From NCBI GenBank assembly GCA_902805475.1, contig CADCSX010000005.1:102001-166000 (forward strand): a stretch of DNA of 64,000 nucleotides. Direction: 5' to 3'. The translations under genes and the position numbers were made by a program. The notes under the pieces are model-generated. The model was not told the origin of the DNA and did not search any database. It saw only the letters and a list, made by a program, of their open reading frames with translations. This DNA comes from Entonaema liquescens. Lineage: Eukaryota > Ascomycota > Sordariomycetes > Xylariales > Xylariaceae. Below, in pieces: positions 11,235 through 25,300 of the stretch (position 1 is its first letter; each line of letters starts with the position of its first letter).

Positions 11235-12089
11235 ATGGCGCCAACCACAGAAAAGGACAAGGACAAATCCAAGGTCCATAAATTAGCCCTGAAAGGCAGC
11301 GCCAAACTTGTTGCTGAATTCGTACGTAGCGGCTTTGCCTCGAGGCCCGGCTGAGCTAACAGGTCATCTTCCAGTTCCAATACTCTATCCATACTATATT
11401 GTATGTAATAATTAATTAAATTTTGGCCATATACTCTTCCTGATACTGTTATAGGTTTCAAAGAGGCGTCTATCCCGCCGAAGATTTCACAGCGTACGCG
11501 ATACTCTAAACCGAACCAACTCCTATCCAACACGTAAACTAATGAGAGCAGCGTCAAAAAATATGGGCTGAACATGTTGGTTTCCGCCGACGATCAGGTC
11601 AAAGCATACATCAAGAAGATCATGTCGCAGCTTGACAAGTGGATGCAGCGCGGCAAGATCAGCAAGCTCGTCATCGTAATTACCGATAAAGACACGGGCG
11701 AGCACGTAGAGAGGTGGCAATTTGACGTGCACATCTTCAACACCGGCAAGTCCAAAAAGTCCAAGACGTCTTGCAACCAAGAGAACGACGCTCCTCCGTC
11801 CGCCTCCAACACGGCCCTGCCTGATGCCTCTAAGACCGAGGCCGAGATCCAAGCCGAGATTGCCGCCCTCTTCCGCCAGATTACCGCCTCCGTCACTTTC
11901 CTGCCCCAACTGGCCGGCGACTGCACTTTCAACGTCCTAGTGTATGCCGATGCCGATAGCGACGTGCCTGTCGAATGGGGTGATAGCGATGCCAAGGAGA
12001 TCGTCAACGGCGAGAGGGTACAGTTGCGAGGATTCAGCACCACGAGCCACCGTGTTGAGACGTTGGTTAGCTATCGATTGGGAGAATGA
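11235..12089 (+). CDS. MAD2: Spindle assembly checkpoint protein Mad2 (HORMA domain)
   Basis: Four exons: 11,235-11,321, 11,375-11,400, 11,455-11,493 and 11,552-12,089, with introns of 53, 54 and 58 bp. Joined, they give 229 residues and keep frame throughout. The reading is strongly Mad2: LKGSAKLVAEF, then FQYSIHTIL, FQRGVYPAEDF, AVKKYGLNML, then VERWQFDVHIFN, RQITASVTFLP, the Mad2-typical PVEWGDSDAKEI, and a C-terminal HRVETLVSYRL 'safety-belt' end. Mad2 sits at unattached kinetochores and inhibits Cdc20/APC. The loop between FDVHIFN and the RQITAS segment carries an insertion of about 30 polar residues (KSKKSKTSCNQ, APPSASNTALPD) longer than in yeast Mad2. The two very short internal exons (26 and 39 nt) make this gene easy to mispredict. 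Confidence 0.96.
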
Positions 12090-12864
12090 ATATAATGAAT
12101 TGCCTGTTTTCTGTGGCTGAACTAAGGACAAGGTTATTGTACTATTGGGGTTGGATGAAGGGATGAATCCATACGGCGTTCTTGGGGTTTCTGGCTAGGA
12201 GTAATGCTTATAATATCATGTCTTTAATTTCTGATATCTGTGTTGTCAGTGGACAACCCACTCGGACGTTACATACGGCTATGTGTCTCGGTAGGAATAC
12301 TAGACTTTTCACGAGTACTGTGACACTTCTTAGCACGGTCATCATGGATAAGCGATTGAAACAATTGGCAATAGACGCCTTCGGTTTAATCACAGCTGAA
12401 TCAATCATCTACGAAAAGATTATAAGTGCGTATATTTATATACTGCCTGGTTTCTACTATATCCATGCCCAGGCATCTGCTCGTCGTGGGAAGTATGTCG
12501 ATTTGCCAAATTGCAATTCTAGGGAAATGCAAAGAATTATAGCTACCGCCCGTTGGTGAAGACGGCGGCATAATAGCATAAGTGCTCCAGGATTCATTAT
12601 CGTGATCACCACACTTTAGAGAAACAATAGCCGGCCGTGACATAGCCGGTACAGGATCTATTAGACGATTCCTGGATCAGCTTTAACAGCGGCTCATCTA
12701 TCAAAGGCAGCTCAACTGCCAGGTAGCCCTCAACTATCTATGCTTCTGTCATGCGTGTGTGCCTTGGAATCTAAAATAGCCTCGAACGGCTTCTAATTGG
12801 TATGTATACCATACGTATGCCATCAACACCATTCTCTCGGCTGGTTTTAAAATCACGCTCCGCT
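12090..12864. other. Intergenic between convergent MAD2 and UBP14
   Basis: A 775-bp stretch containing both 3' UTRs. The open frames here (for example 12,182-12,559) have no recognisable domain and are on A+T-richer sequence. No RNA gene seen. Confidence 0.5.
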
Positions 12865-15389
12865 TCATTTTACACGGTTGAAAAAGTAGACGTATGCCGT
12901 CTTCTTCATCTCTTCTATATCCCCCGCCTCCACCACCTTCTCATCGTTGAATAGCACCCACTTCGGCGTCGTTGTATCGAGCAGCTTGCGAATAAACGCT
13001 ACGTAGTGTCTACAATTGTGTTAGCACCGCGATCCGTGCATTTGGTTATATATAGCTTACCCTGTGTGAATACTAGTTCCCTTGTGGCATACGATACTCT
13101 GTAGCTGAAACTGTGCCGGAAGATCAGAGCTTCCTGCGGGGGCGGCCTCCTTCGGGGATGATGCAGCTTCTTCGCCAAAATCACCTTGGTCGTCAGGGTG
13201 GCTGAACAGCCATTCGACTGCGCGTTCTACATCGCCGTTCGTCTCCTTCAAGGCTTTTCGGGCTTGCGGCGCGCCGAATCCCATGGACCCTAGCATCTCG
13301 ATCTTCTCGGGATCTGCTGCGGCATTCCCTCCCGCGCCCCCAGATGCGATAACTAGAGGCTCGTCGATATCAGGGTCTTCCATGTGACCGAATAACCACT
13401 CCATCGCCGCGTTAGCGTCCGAGTTACCCGTCGCGTGTAGCGCCTTTTCGCAGCGGTTGCGGGGAAATCCCATCGCCATAAGCCCTTCCAGAGCAGCCTC
13501 GTTAGGCGTGAAGGCCGGAGCCACAGACGCCTCCTCCTCGGGTAGTGGTTCTTCGGAAGGCCGAAGCCCAGAGGAGAGGTATTCGTCGAGTAAGAACGAC
13601 TCGTCTCCTACTATGACCGGGACGTCGACTTTTCGAGGAACCCAATTCTCTATCGTCATCTTCCGCGCGTTGACTACGAGGGTGGTCGGGAAGGTCTTGA
13701 ATAAAGATCTCTTGGTGAATCCGTCTTTACTTCCGCATGACGCGCAGGTCAGCTCTACTACTTCCATAGCGGTGAAGTTATCGAGGCATTGCTTGAGCGT
13801 AACCGCCTTGTAGCGAGCTGCTTCACCTTCCACGGCTGGCAACTTCTCCAGGGGCACGTCGATAAAGATACCATCCTGCTCGTTGCTGCTGTAGCGGACC
13901 TTCTTGCAGCTCAAGCACTGCAGTCGCTGCTCGAGGACGAACCTGAAGTTCTGGGTAGGGTCCTTCAGGGGCTCTGGGTGCTGGGATCTGGTGATGAGCT
14001 TTACTATATGCTGTAGGAGTTCGAAGGCGTCCTGCTGGCGCATCGTCGAGAATTCGGCGTGTCCACGGCCGATGAGGTGTTTTAGCATGCTAGGCGCTAG
14101 ACCTTTTTGGTGCGGAATCTCGGGAGAATTCTCAGACGCAATAACGTCGGAGTCTGGCTTCGAGTAGCGGCCTGATAGTAGTCCGTCTCCTAACTTTCGC
14201 AGCTGCGTCTCGAGGTCTTGGGCCGGATCGGGCACGATAGGCAAGTCGGCTTCGGGAATATTGTATCGCTCTTGAAATGCAGGCAGGTCGAATAAGCATT
14301 GTAGTATGCTTGCGAGGTAGCAGCTGTTGCCGAGGTTCTTCAAACCTGTCAGGCCCGGTCCAAACAGCGGTTTTAGTTCTTTTCCATCTTCGGTAGTCAT
14401 GGAAAATTCCCATCGCAGATTCTGCTCGATCTGCATCTCCGTCAAGCTCTTCTCCGTCTTGACTTGGTCGGACAGGATGATGCCCCAGTGCGCCAGATGG
14501 GTTGCGAGGTCGCTATCCACGCGTTCTTCGTCACATTGGTAGCAGTACACGTCTGCTGTGCCCTCCGGGCTGATGGATCCTAGCTTAACAGCGACGGCGT
14601 GTCTCGATTCTGTGGCGTGTGCCAGCCCGTGGGAATTTCCACCAACACCGCCGAACTGAGCACGGCCGCAGCCTAGGTTTCCACATTCCAAACATAACCA
14701 TAAATTCTCTTTTAGATCGCACTTGGAACAGTGGCCGAGGTCGCTCTGAAGCTTTCGGCTTTCTTGCTGCTGCAGGAGAAGAATATGCTCGCAGGATGTG
14801 AGCTCTTGTTCCCAAGCCTTGACCTCTTCTTGTCGTGAGAAAGTATTCGCCTTGAGAATACCGTCGACGATAGGTGCGAGCTTCGGACTGGTCTTGTCGA
14901 GCTCGGTAGAGCACTCGAGGCACTTGACCAAGGTCGTGATGTCGTAGCGGTCGGCTTCGGTCTCGGCTGCGATAGCTAGCTTGGTTATTTTTGTGGGAGG
15001 CTCGTCCTTTATGACGCGCTTCCGAGTTCGTCGGATGTTGAGAGCGAGCGGGTGACTGCGGGTGACGTGATGGAGTTGCGAATGGGTTCGAACGCCTAAG
15101 CAGCCTCCGTTGAAGCACTGCAGACAGACGTCAAGGCCTTGGGGTTCATCCTAGGATTATAAGCATGCACTTCGGATAGCAAGGCTAGCTGAAGGATTCT
15201 TGCATTGTCCCCGGGAAACTTACGATAGAATCGAAACATTGGGTGCAGTCTTCGCGGTAAACTGACTGCGCTGGTGTTGGAGGGTGTAAAGCTGCAAGAT
15301 GACACAGGCATGTAAGCTACGGGCGAGCACGAGATAAAAAGCTGTCCCCGCCCAGACTTACAGATTGAATCGAGATGTGGACACGCCAT
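12865..15389 (-). CDS. UBP14: Ubiquitin C-terminal hydrolase 14 (USP5/isopeptidase T type)
   Basis: Four exons: 15,389-15,362, 15,291-15,224, 15,150-13,061 and 13,009-12,865, giving 776 residues with the frame conserved at every junction. Order of domains: an N-terminal cryptic zinc-finger region (MACPHLDSI, YREDCTQCFDSI, CLQCFNGGC), the UBP-type zinc finger (HCSKCDLKENLWLCLECG, CGRAQFGG, HGLAHATESRHAV, VYCYQCDEE), the USP Cys box GLKNLGNSCYLASILQC with the catalytic Cys, two UBA domains (ALEGLMAMGFPRNRCEKAL and IEMLGSMGFGAPQARKAL), and the His box GTSIHTGHYVAFIRK, split by the last intron. This family disassembles free polyubiquitin chains, recycling ubiquitin in cytosol and nucleus. The catalytic His lies in the last, separate exon, so a model stopping at about 13,057 would lose it. 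Confidence 0.96.
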
Positions 15390-15739
15390 TTTAGAAAATG
15401 GCAGAGGAGCTGCGAGATGAAATATCAGAGTAGAGTAACGCTGGGATGACCAGGTTACAGCAGAGGCCGGGAATAATTGAGATGGTTATAATTGCGGCAA
15501 CGATGCGGTGATAAAATCAAAATGCTTCCCCGGCGAGGCCACAAAACGATGTTTATTTGCTACCGAATTTCAGGGCGTGAAGCGAAGCTACCTCTTGTAT
15601 TGTACAAGGAGCTTCAAGGCGGCGGGGCTAAGGTTTGTGGATGGAGGGGTACAAGTACAATGTACAGCGAGAGGTCAGATTGCCCCACGCTTGCTACCTA
15701 CCTTAGCGCGCGGGGGGGGTATTTGAAAATGCTTACCAC
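15390..15739. other. Promoter-side intergenic ending at the AT-block border
   Basis: Sequence upstream of UBP14 with ordinary base composition. It includes a short G run (about 15,711-15,718) just before composition collapses to almost pure A/T at about 15,740. No gene supported. Confidence 0.5.
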
Positions 15740-18700
15740 CATTATTTTAACGTATAAAATACTTCCAATATTATGTTAATAATATTAAATTATTACGTTT
15801 CTTAAAAATTATTACGGTGAGCTTTTTCGCAACGTAAAAATGTTAATTTATAAACGGAAAATTTAAAAAATATTTATATATAATATATTTAAATATTAAA
15901 ATTTAATTTTATTATTAATTTAAAAATTAATATAATTTAAAATGTTAATTTATTAATAATAATTTTTTTATTATAATATTATTTTAAATTAAAAATTATT
16001 TTAATAAAAAACTATTTTATATTTTAATTTTATTTTTATTAATAAAAAATTTTTTATATTTAATTAAATTTAATATAATATAATTTTAATATTATATTTT
16101 TTTATTTTAAAATTATTATATTATAATATTAAGAAAATGAATTTAATTTAATTATTAAAATTATATTAAAATAATATAATTATATTAAATATAAAAAAAA
16201 AATAAAAAAAAAATAAAATTATAATAAAATTATTTTAAATAATTATAATATTTTAATAATTATAATAAATATAATATATAAATTAAATAAAAATAAAAAT
16301 AAAATTATATTATAAATAAAAATAATATTAACATTATAATAATAATTAATATAAAATTAAATTAAAATATAAAATTATATATATTATAAAATTAAAATAT
16401 TATTAAAAAAGAAATTTTTTTTTAAAAAAACTTTAAAATATTAAAAATTATATAATTTATTATAAAATTTTATATATATAAAAATTAAATTATGTAAATA
16501 ATTAACGAAGTTAATTTTTTATATAAATAATTTTTAATTAAAATTTTTAATTATAATAATAAAGTAATAAATTTAAATAATATTATTAATAAATGATTTA
16601 TAATTAATATATAAAATATTTTTTTAAAATAATTATATTAATTTATATTTTTTTTTATTTTTTTTTATAATAATTTTATATGGTTTTAATATATTTATAA
16701 ATTTAATATTTTAAACTTTTAAATATTTAATTAATGTTAAAAAATTAAAATCATAATATTTTATAATTTATTTATATATAAAAGTATGAAAATTTATTAT
16801 AATTTAAGAAATTTTATGAAATTATTAATTATTTTAAAAAAATATATTTGGCGTTTACGGAAAAAAAAAATAATGTTATATATAAAAAATATAAAAAAAC
16901 GTAAAGTTTAAAAAAATGGAAAAACGTAAAGTTTAAAAAAATTAAAAAATTAAAAAAAGTAAAGAAAAGATGAATTAAAGCTTGTAATTTTTATAAAATT
17001 TATTTAATAAAATTATTTATTTTATTAATATTTTTTTTATATAAATGTTAAAAAATATAAATTAAAAAAAAAAAATTTATATATTAAAAAACTTAAAAAT
17101 ATAAAATGTAACTTTTTAAAAAAATACGTATAAAGTTAATATTATAATCGAGAATATTTATAAAATAAAATTATAAAACGTAAAATTTTATAATTAATTA
17201 TTTAATTAAAATTTATAAAATTATAAAATTTAAAATTAAATTAATTAATAAATAGTAATTATTAATTAAAGAATATTAAATTTTTAAAAACAAAATTTAA
17301 TATTATGGTATATAATATCATCGGTATTAATAATATTATATATATTAAAATTAAATAATTAAATTTTTTACTTTTAAAAAAATTATAATAAAAAACTTAT
17401 ACTCGTTCGTTTAAATGTTAAACAAAATAATAATAAAAGTAATTTAATATAAAATATTAATAAATAATAATTATAATATATAAAAACGTTATTAATATAT
17501 TTTATATTTATTTATATTTATAAACGTAAAATTATATATATTAAAAATATATTATATTTTTATTTAATTACTATTATTATATTATTATTATTAATAATAT
17601 TATAAAATTTATTTAGAACGCGTTTAATATAATATTTTAAAAACTTTTAAAATATTTTTTTATAACATTTATTTAACATTAATTTAATATTTTTTAAAAA
17701 ATATTTATTTATATTTATATTATATATCCATTTATTTATTTATTATTATATATGTTTTATTAAATCGAAATTTAAACTTTTTTAAAATAAAAGATAATTT
17801 CGTATTTTTTATTTATTTAATTTAAACGTTATATAATAAAAGAAAAAGTTTAAAATTAAATTTAATAATATAATTATAAACAAATGTTCCGTAATTTAAT
17901 TATTAAATTAAAATAAAACGAATTAAATATTTAAATTAAAAATATAAAGATTTTATTTTTTATTATTAAAAGAAAATTAAAATATTTAATTATAATTTTT
18001 TTATATAAAGAATTTTTATTTAATAAAGTTTTTATAATTATAAATTATAATTTAATTTTTAAATATCCGGTTAACATAAATAAATATAACGTTAATAAAA
18101 AAAATCCGTAATTTAAATATTTAAATATAATTAAAATTATAAGGATTTATAAATATAAATAATACGTTTTTTTTACCGTTTATGCATTATATTATTATTA
18201 AATTACCGTTTAAGAAATTTAATTTCGTAATAAGTTTATATGTTTTTTATAAAAAATATATTATTTAATTTTTATATTTTAAAAATAAAAAATCTTAATT
18301 TTTCTTATAATATTAAATTAAACGTTAATTACCGTTTTATAAACGGGATTATTTTACTTTTTATTATAAAAACGTGGTTTTTTAACTTTTAACGAAGTAA
18401 AAAAAATTACGAAAGTGAAATAAAACCGTAAGTTTTTTTTTCCATATTAAAAAAATTAACATAAGTTTCTTTTATTTTTAATAATAAATAATTTAAAATT
18501 ACCGTAATTTTTTTATATAACCATTTTATAACGGAATATAATATTTATATTTTAACTCGCCGTTTATTTAATAATTTTAAATTAAAACCTTTTTTAATTT
18601 ATTCGGTGTGGCATTATAATAATATTCCATTTTTATATTTTAATTTACTTTAACTTTAATAATTTAAAATATAATATATTTTTAATTTTTTTTAATAATT

Positions 18701-19646
18701 TTTAATAATAATTATAATATAAATTTCAATTATTATTAATAATAATTAAACTTTTTTACATTTAATTAAATTAATAAAAAACGTTTATATATATATTATA
18801 TTATATTATAATATTAATAATTTAAACATTAATTTTATAAATTATAAAAAATTATAATAATTTTACTAATTAAATAATTTATATATTAAAAACGCATATT
18901 TATATAAATAATAATTAACAAACTTTTTAAAATAATAATATAAAAAAAACGGTAAATTTAAAAAATAAAATTAAATTAAATTTTATATTTAATAAAATTT
19001 AATATTTTAATTATTAAAAATAAACTTATATTACTTGTTTAATTTAATTTATTAAACTTATAAATTTTAAAAAGAATAATAAAATAAATAAAGAATATTT
19101 AAACATTACAAGTTAATAATATAATTAAATAAATTTTAAAATTAAACGTATAATTATAAATTTAAAAAATCGACTTTTTATAATTTCCGATATAAATTTA
19201 AAACTTTATAAAATCTCGCTATTTTATTAATTTATGATTAATGTTTTAAGTAAATTAAACTTTTTAATTTTTTTAAATTTATTAAAAGAAATTTACGCGC
19301 GTTTATACGTAATTAATATTTTTTAACTTTTGTTTTTCCCGTTAAATTTATTAAAGATTAATTATACTTTTATATATTAAATAAAATTAATTAATTTATT
19401 ATTATATATCGTTTTAATACATTAATATTTATTGTTTAAATTAAATTAAAAATTCGAAATTTATAATATTAATATTTATTTTAATATTAATTTTAAAAAA
19501 AATTTATTTAATTATAATTTCGATTTTAATAAAACATTAACTAAACTTTTAAACACATTATTATAAAAATAATAAATATATTAAAATTATATATTATTTA
19601 TTAAAATTTAATTTTTCGTAAATTTTATAATTATTTTTTTCATTAT

Positions 19647-19782
19647 ATTTAATTAAATAATTTTAATTTTCCAACCGTTTATTTAATTAAATAATTTTAA
19701 TTTTTTAACTATTTATTTAATTAAATAATTTTAATTTTTTAATTATTTATTTAATTAAATAATTTTAATTTTTTAATTATTT
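19647..19782. repeat. Four 34-bp tandem repeats with graded C-to-T decay
   Basis: The unit begins atttaattaaataatttt and starts at 19,647, 19,681, 19,715 and 19,749 (exact 34-bp spacing). The variable end reads ccaaccg in copy 1, ttaacta in copy 2 and ttaatta in copies 3 and 4, so the copies differ by C-to-T and G-to-A transitions only. Confidence 0.85.
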
Positions 19783-20856
19783 ATTTAATAAAGTAATTGT
19801 AAATTAATTTATATTAAAATAAATATATTTTTAATAATATTATTTTATATAATTAAAAAGAATTTTTAATGCGGTTTTAAATATATTTAAAATTTATTTA
19901 AAATAATGAAAAAATATAATATATTTAATGATAAATTATATTATATAATTATTTCATAATATAAATTATAATTTTCCTTTTTTATATTATAACGTTTAAA
20001 AATTTAATTAATAAATAATTATTTATATAATTTATATATTATATAAATTAATATAATTTTTTAAATTATTATAAATAAAAACATTATAAAAATTAAATTT
20101 TTTATTATAAAATGATTTTAAAATTTATTAAAAAATATTTTAATTTTAATTTATAATATTTATTAATAATCGAAATAAAAAGAAAATTAAAAAAAAAAAA
20201 AAACAAAAACTTTTTTTTTATATTTTTAAAAATGGTATTTAATTACGTTTAAAATAAATATTAATTAATTAATTATATAATATTATCCTCGAATATTTAT
20301 ATATTTTATTAAATATATTAATTTATTATTAAACATTAATATTATTAAATATAAAAAAAAAATATTATTATTATAATTTAAAATTTAATAATTATTAAAA
20401 GTTTATTTAAATTTTTTATATTTTTAATTAATTATGTTTTTATAATACCATTCGTAATACTTTTATTACTTTTATTTTCTAAGTTATTCAAAGTAATATT
20501 AAAGTTGTTTACCGCATTAATATTTTTTATTTTTTAACATTTTTTTTTTATTAACCCGGTTACGGTAATTATCATAATTTTTACATTATTTTTAAAAAAC
20601 CTCATTCGGTTAAATTAAAAAACATTAATTATTATATTAAAATAATTTAAGATATTTTTACGGTTTTATTTATATTAAATTAATTATTTATTAATTAATA
20701 TATTTAATTAATTTATATATAATTTTATTTTAATAATTAATTTTACGTAAATATTTATTTTTATTATTAATTATAAAATACCAAATATTATTTTTATTTT
20801 AAATATTTATTTTTATATTATTATTTAATTAAACATTTTAATTTTTTTATATTTAT

Positions 20857-21021
20857 TATAAAGTTTTTTATATTTATGTTTTTAATTAATTAATTATTTA
20901 AAAATATAAAAGTTTATTATAAATTATTATAATTAATTATTTAAAGTTTATTATTTATTAAAATAATGTAATATAACGATATTTTTTAATAATTAATAAT
21001 AACGATTATAAAATTTTAATA
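20857..21021. repeat. LTR-like direct repeat, left copy (165 bp)
   Basis: This closely matches 31,098-31,262 over 165 bp (shared starts tataaagttttttatattta and internal aaaatataaaagtttattat). Differences are mostly transitions; the end reads aaaattttaata here and aaaatcccgaca in the right copy, as C-to-T at four and G-to-A at one site. If the original ends were TGT...ACA, this is an LTR. A five-base tttat occurs on each side of this copy. Confidence 0.65.
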
Positions 21022-22104
21022 TTTATTTTTTTTTTAAAAAAAAACGATAATATTTTTATTATTTATGCTTTTTTTTTTATTTTTTTTATTATTTAATATT
21101 AGCGGAAATATTATTACCATTTTCTTTTTTTTGTTTAATGGTAACTTTTTATTTAATTTGGAATTTTTCTTCGGTATTATTTTTTTTAGTAAATTTTTTA
21201 ACGTTTTTTAATTTTTTACTTTTATTAAATTTATTGTAAATTTTAACGTTATAAGCGTAAGTGGTTTATTTGCCATTTTTTTTTATTTAATGTTTGTTAA
21301 AACTTTTACTTTATTATTTAAGTATAATTTAAATAATGATATTTTACATTTTTAAGTTTTTAATAATAATTTATGAAAATTTAAAATGTTTATGTTTGTT
21401 TTTACGATAAGTTTTTTAATTATAAATAATTAATTAATAAAAAGTTATTTAAAAATTTTTTAATTTATTTTTACATTATTATATGTTATTATTATATAAA
21501 ATTTAAATATTATTAATAATAAATTAATAATTGATAATAATTTAAAAGTATTTATTATTTTTATATTATTAAAAATTATTAATTTAAAAATGGAAATTAT
21601 TAATTTAGAAAAAGTTATTTTTTTTTTAATTTGTAATTTTAACTTTTTTATTATTTTATTTTATATTTCCATTTTTATAAAAATAATATTTAACTTTTTT
21701 AAAATATTAATTTTTATTATTTTACATTTTTATAATTTTATAATTATAATATTTATTTTTATCATTAAAACGTTTTAATTATATATGTTTTTTTAATAAA
21801 ATTCTTTTATAAAAAATTAAATTAATAAAATATTATAATTAATTATTTTTATCATTTTATTTAAATTTTTTTATGTGTGATTTATTTTTTTTATTATTAA
21901 TTTTATAATTAAAAGTTTTTTTTTTAATCGGTTTTAAACTCGTATATAATTCGTATTATATTTTTTTAAATAAAACTTTTTTTATTTTAATTGTTTTTAA
22001 TAATATATTTTTTATTATAATCATTATTATTTTTAATATTATTTTTATTATTAATATTTTTTTATTATTATTATAAATTTTTTTATTATCGATTTTATTA
22101 TTAA

Positions 22105-22344
22105 TTTTTTATTATATATTCGTATTATTAACGTTTTTATGATTTTTATTAATTTATTATTATATATTTATAATAATAACATTTTTATAATTATTATTAA
22201 TTGTTTATAACGCATTTATAATAATAATATTTTCATGGTTATTATTAAACGTTTATTACGTATTTACAATAATAACATTATTTTAATTATTATAAATTAC
22301 TTGTTACACATTTATAATAATAATATTTTTATTTTACGTTATGT
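22105..22344. repeat. Five 48-bp tandem repeats
   Basis: Units at 22,105, 22,153, 22,201, 22,249 and 22,297 keep an exact 48-bp register around the core atttataataataa. Forty-eight is a multiple of three, so the array could descend from a coding 16-residue repeat. The differences are mainly transitions. The surrounding 22,020-22,100 shows weaker related sequence. Confidence 0.75.
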
Positions 22345-25300
22345 TTTTATTAATATTAAATTAATTATTTTATATTAAAAAAATTTATTATTAAAATTTA
22401 TTATTTAATTTTTATATAAATTTCCAAAATAACGGTTTTGTTTTTTTATTTAATAGTTAAATAATTTACATTAATTTTAAAATTTATAACTTTTTTGTAA
22501 TTTAATTTAAAAAAATGTTAAATTTTTTTATAATATGTTCGTAAATTTGTAAAATTTTTAAAATTAAAGTTTTTAATAAATTAAAATAATAATATTAACA
22601 TTTTTCAACGTTTTAATTATAATTAATACATATTTTATTAATTTTATTTAATTTTACCATTATTTTTTAATATAATGAAAACGCGTTTAATTAAATATAT
22701 AATTAGATTATTAATAATTTTACAATAATGCGTTACGGATTAATTTAATTTATCGGTTTCGTTATCATAATAATTTTATTTTAAAACGTTATTAAATTTA
22801 TAAATAACTCGTTTTTTTTATTTTTAAAAATAAATATTTTTATATTATATATATTTATTAATAACATTTTTCGTTTTAATTTATTTTATATTATTTTTTT
22901 AAAATATTTTTTATTAATAATTTATTTATATTTATTTAAAATATTTTAATTACTTATATTCTTTTTATTTTTTTTTAATTATAAAGTTAAATTATATTAA
23001 TTTTTAATTAAAATTTACAAATTGCGAATTATTTAAAATAATGTTATTTTTTCTTATCGTAATCGAATTAATATTTGATTTTCCGGTATTAATTATTTTG
23101 CCTTTTATAATTTTAATAACTTTATAAATAATAAAATTGTTTTACACGGCGTTTTTATCGTTAATCGTATTATTTTAAATTAATTTATCGATATTATTAT
23201 CGATTAACTTTGCAAAGTTATTACCAACCATATTATCGTTTATATTATCGTTATAAAAATGTTTATTACCATGAAAAAGTTTATTATCATAAAAAGCTTT
23301 ATTATTTTATTTAAATATAATATTATTATTATTAATTTATTTGTCGGTTATAATTGTTTTTAAACGTATGTTATTATAAATAAATTAAAAAAAAATATAA
23401 AATGAAATTATTTATATATAATAAAATATAATTAATATAAATTATTAAATTAAAACGAAAAATATAAATAAAAATGATTATTTTAAAAAAAAATATATAC
23501 GCGTGAAAAATAAAAAAATATAAATGTGAAAAAATGAAAAAATAATTTAATAATTAAAAAAATTTCAATATGTTTTAAATGTTAAATTCGAAAAGAAAAT
23601 ATAAAATAAATTAAATTTCGAAGAAAAAATTATCGGTAAAAAATAAATTTTATATTAATTTTATATTATTAATTACTTTAAATTTATACGTAATAATAGT
23701 AATTTATTTAATTAAAACTATTCTCATAATATCATATGATTATGTATTTAAAATAATTTATTTTTCGTATTATCGATAAATTAAATTGTTTTTTATAACG
23801 GTTATGTTATCGGCGTTATTATTATTAATGATTATAAATAAAAATTATTTAATAATAAATTTATTATTATTTTTAACGGTAATAATATAATTATTTTATT
23901 AAATTATATCGTATTTAATGGTGATTTTAAAATTTTAATACATATATTTATTTTAAAAATATTTTTTATTAATTTCTTTTTATTTCTTTCATTAATTTCG
24001 TATAATTTTAATTTAGTTAATATTAATAAGTTGGTTTTATTAAATTCGTTTATTAACGTTATCGTATTTTATATTAATAATTTTTTTAAATATTATTAAT
24101 TATGTATTAATGTATAATTTTTCCATTGTACGAAATATTTAATAATTAGTTTATTGTTTTATTTATTTATTTTTTATTTTAAAAATTTTTTTATTTCGTA
24201 AAATATTTAATTAACGTTATCGTTTTTAATAATAATATAATTTAATTATAATTATTAATAATTATATAAGTTAATTTTTTATGGTATTTTATATAATTAT
24301 ATTATTAAAATTATTTTATAAATTTTTTAATAAGTTAAAATATTTAATTTATAAGTTAAGTTTTTAATACGTTTAATTATTATTAATAAATTAACGCGTT
24401 ATATTAACTATTTTTTTAAAAGTTTTTTTAATAATATATATTTTTTATATAATTGAAAATATACGATATCGTTTATTTTTTAATTAATAAATTTATTAGT
24501 TTTATTATATTTGATTTTTAAATTTATAATTATAAAATTAATAATTATTTTAGTTTTTTTTTAATATAAGTTTTATAATATTTTAAAATTAATATTATTA
24601 TTTAATATTTTTATTATAAAAATTATAAATTTTAATTTAAAATTATAAATTATTTTGTTAAAGTTTTGTTTTAATATAATTAATTTCGTATTATTCGAAT
24701 TATATTATAAAATTAGTATTATATTAATTTATAAATTTGTTAAAACGGAATAATGAAAACGTATAATTATTTTAATATTTTGATTTTTTTTTTTTATTTA
24801 TTTGTTAATTTATAAGTGATAACTTATTAACATTATAAGCTTTGTTTTTAATTATGCGAATAATATTTATTAAAATTTTAATATAAATTTTAAATTACGA
24901 TTTAATATTATTTTAATTAAAAAACTTTAATTATATAATAAAAATGATCGTAAAATTAATAAAATTTAATAATTTGTTTTATATTTAATATTATTGGAAA
25001 TTAATATAATTTTTTTATTAAATTTATAAATAATTACTATTATAATATTATAATAAATAAATTTATTTATTATTTATAATGTTTTTTTCCAAAATATTAT
25101 TAATAAATTGATTATGAAATTTTATACGATAATATGGTAAAAAACTATTATTAAATTAATAAATAATAATTTTCCATTAATTTTTTAATTTATTGTTTTG
25201 GTTTTTTTAATATTTTAAATATTATTATATATATTTTTTAATTTTTTTTGCAAAGTTTTACACGTTTATTTTTTAAAAGTCGTGTAACATTTTTTTAAAT

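Noticed and set aside
12182..12643. Open frames on both strands between MAD2 and UBP14
   Set aside because: No family resemblance, no splice logic, and located in shared 3' intergenic DNA.
22105..22344. 48-bp array as a CRISPR array
   Set aside because: No repeat-spacer alternation, eukaryotic context, and units are contiguous and uniformly diverged.
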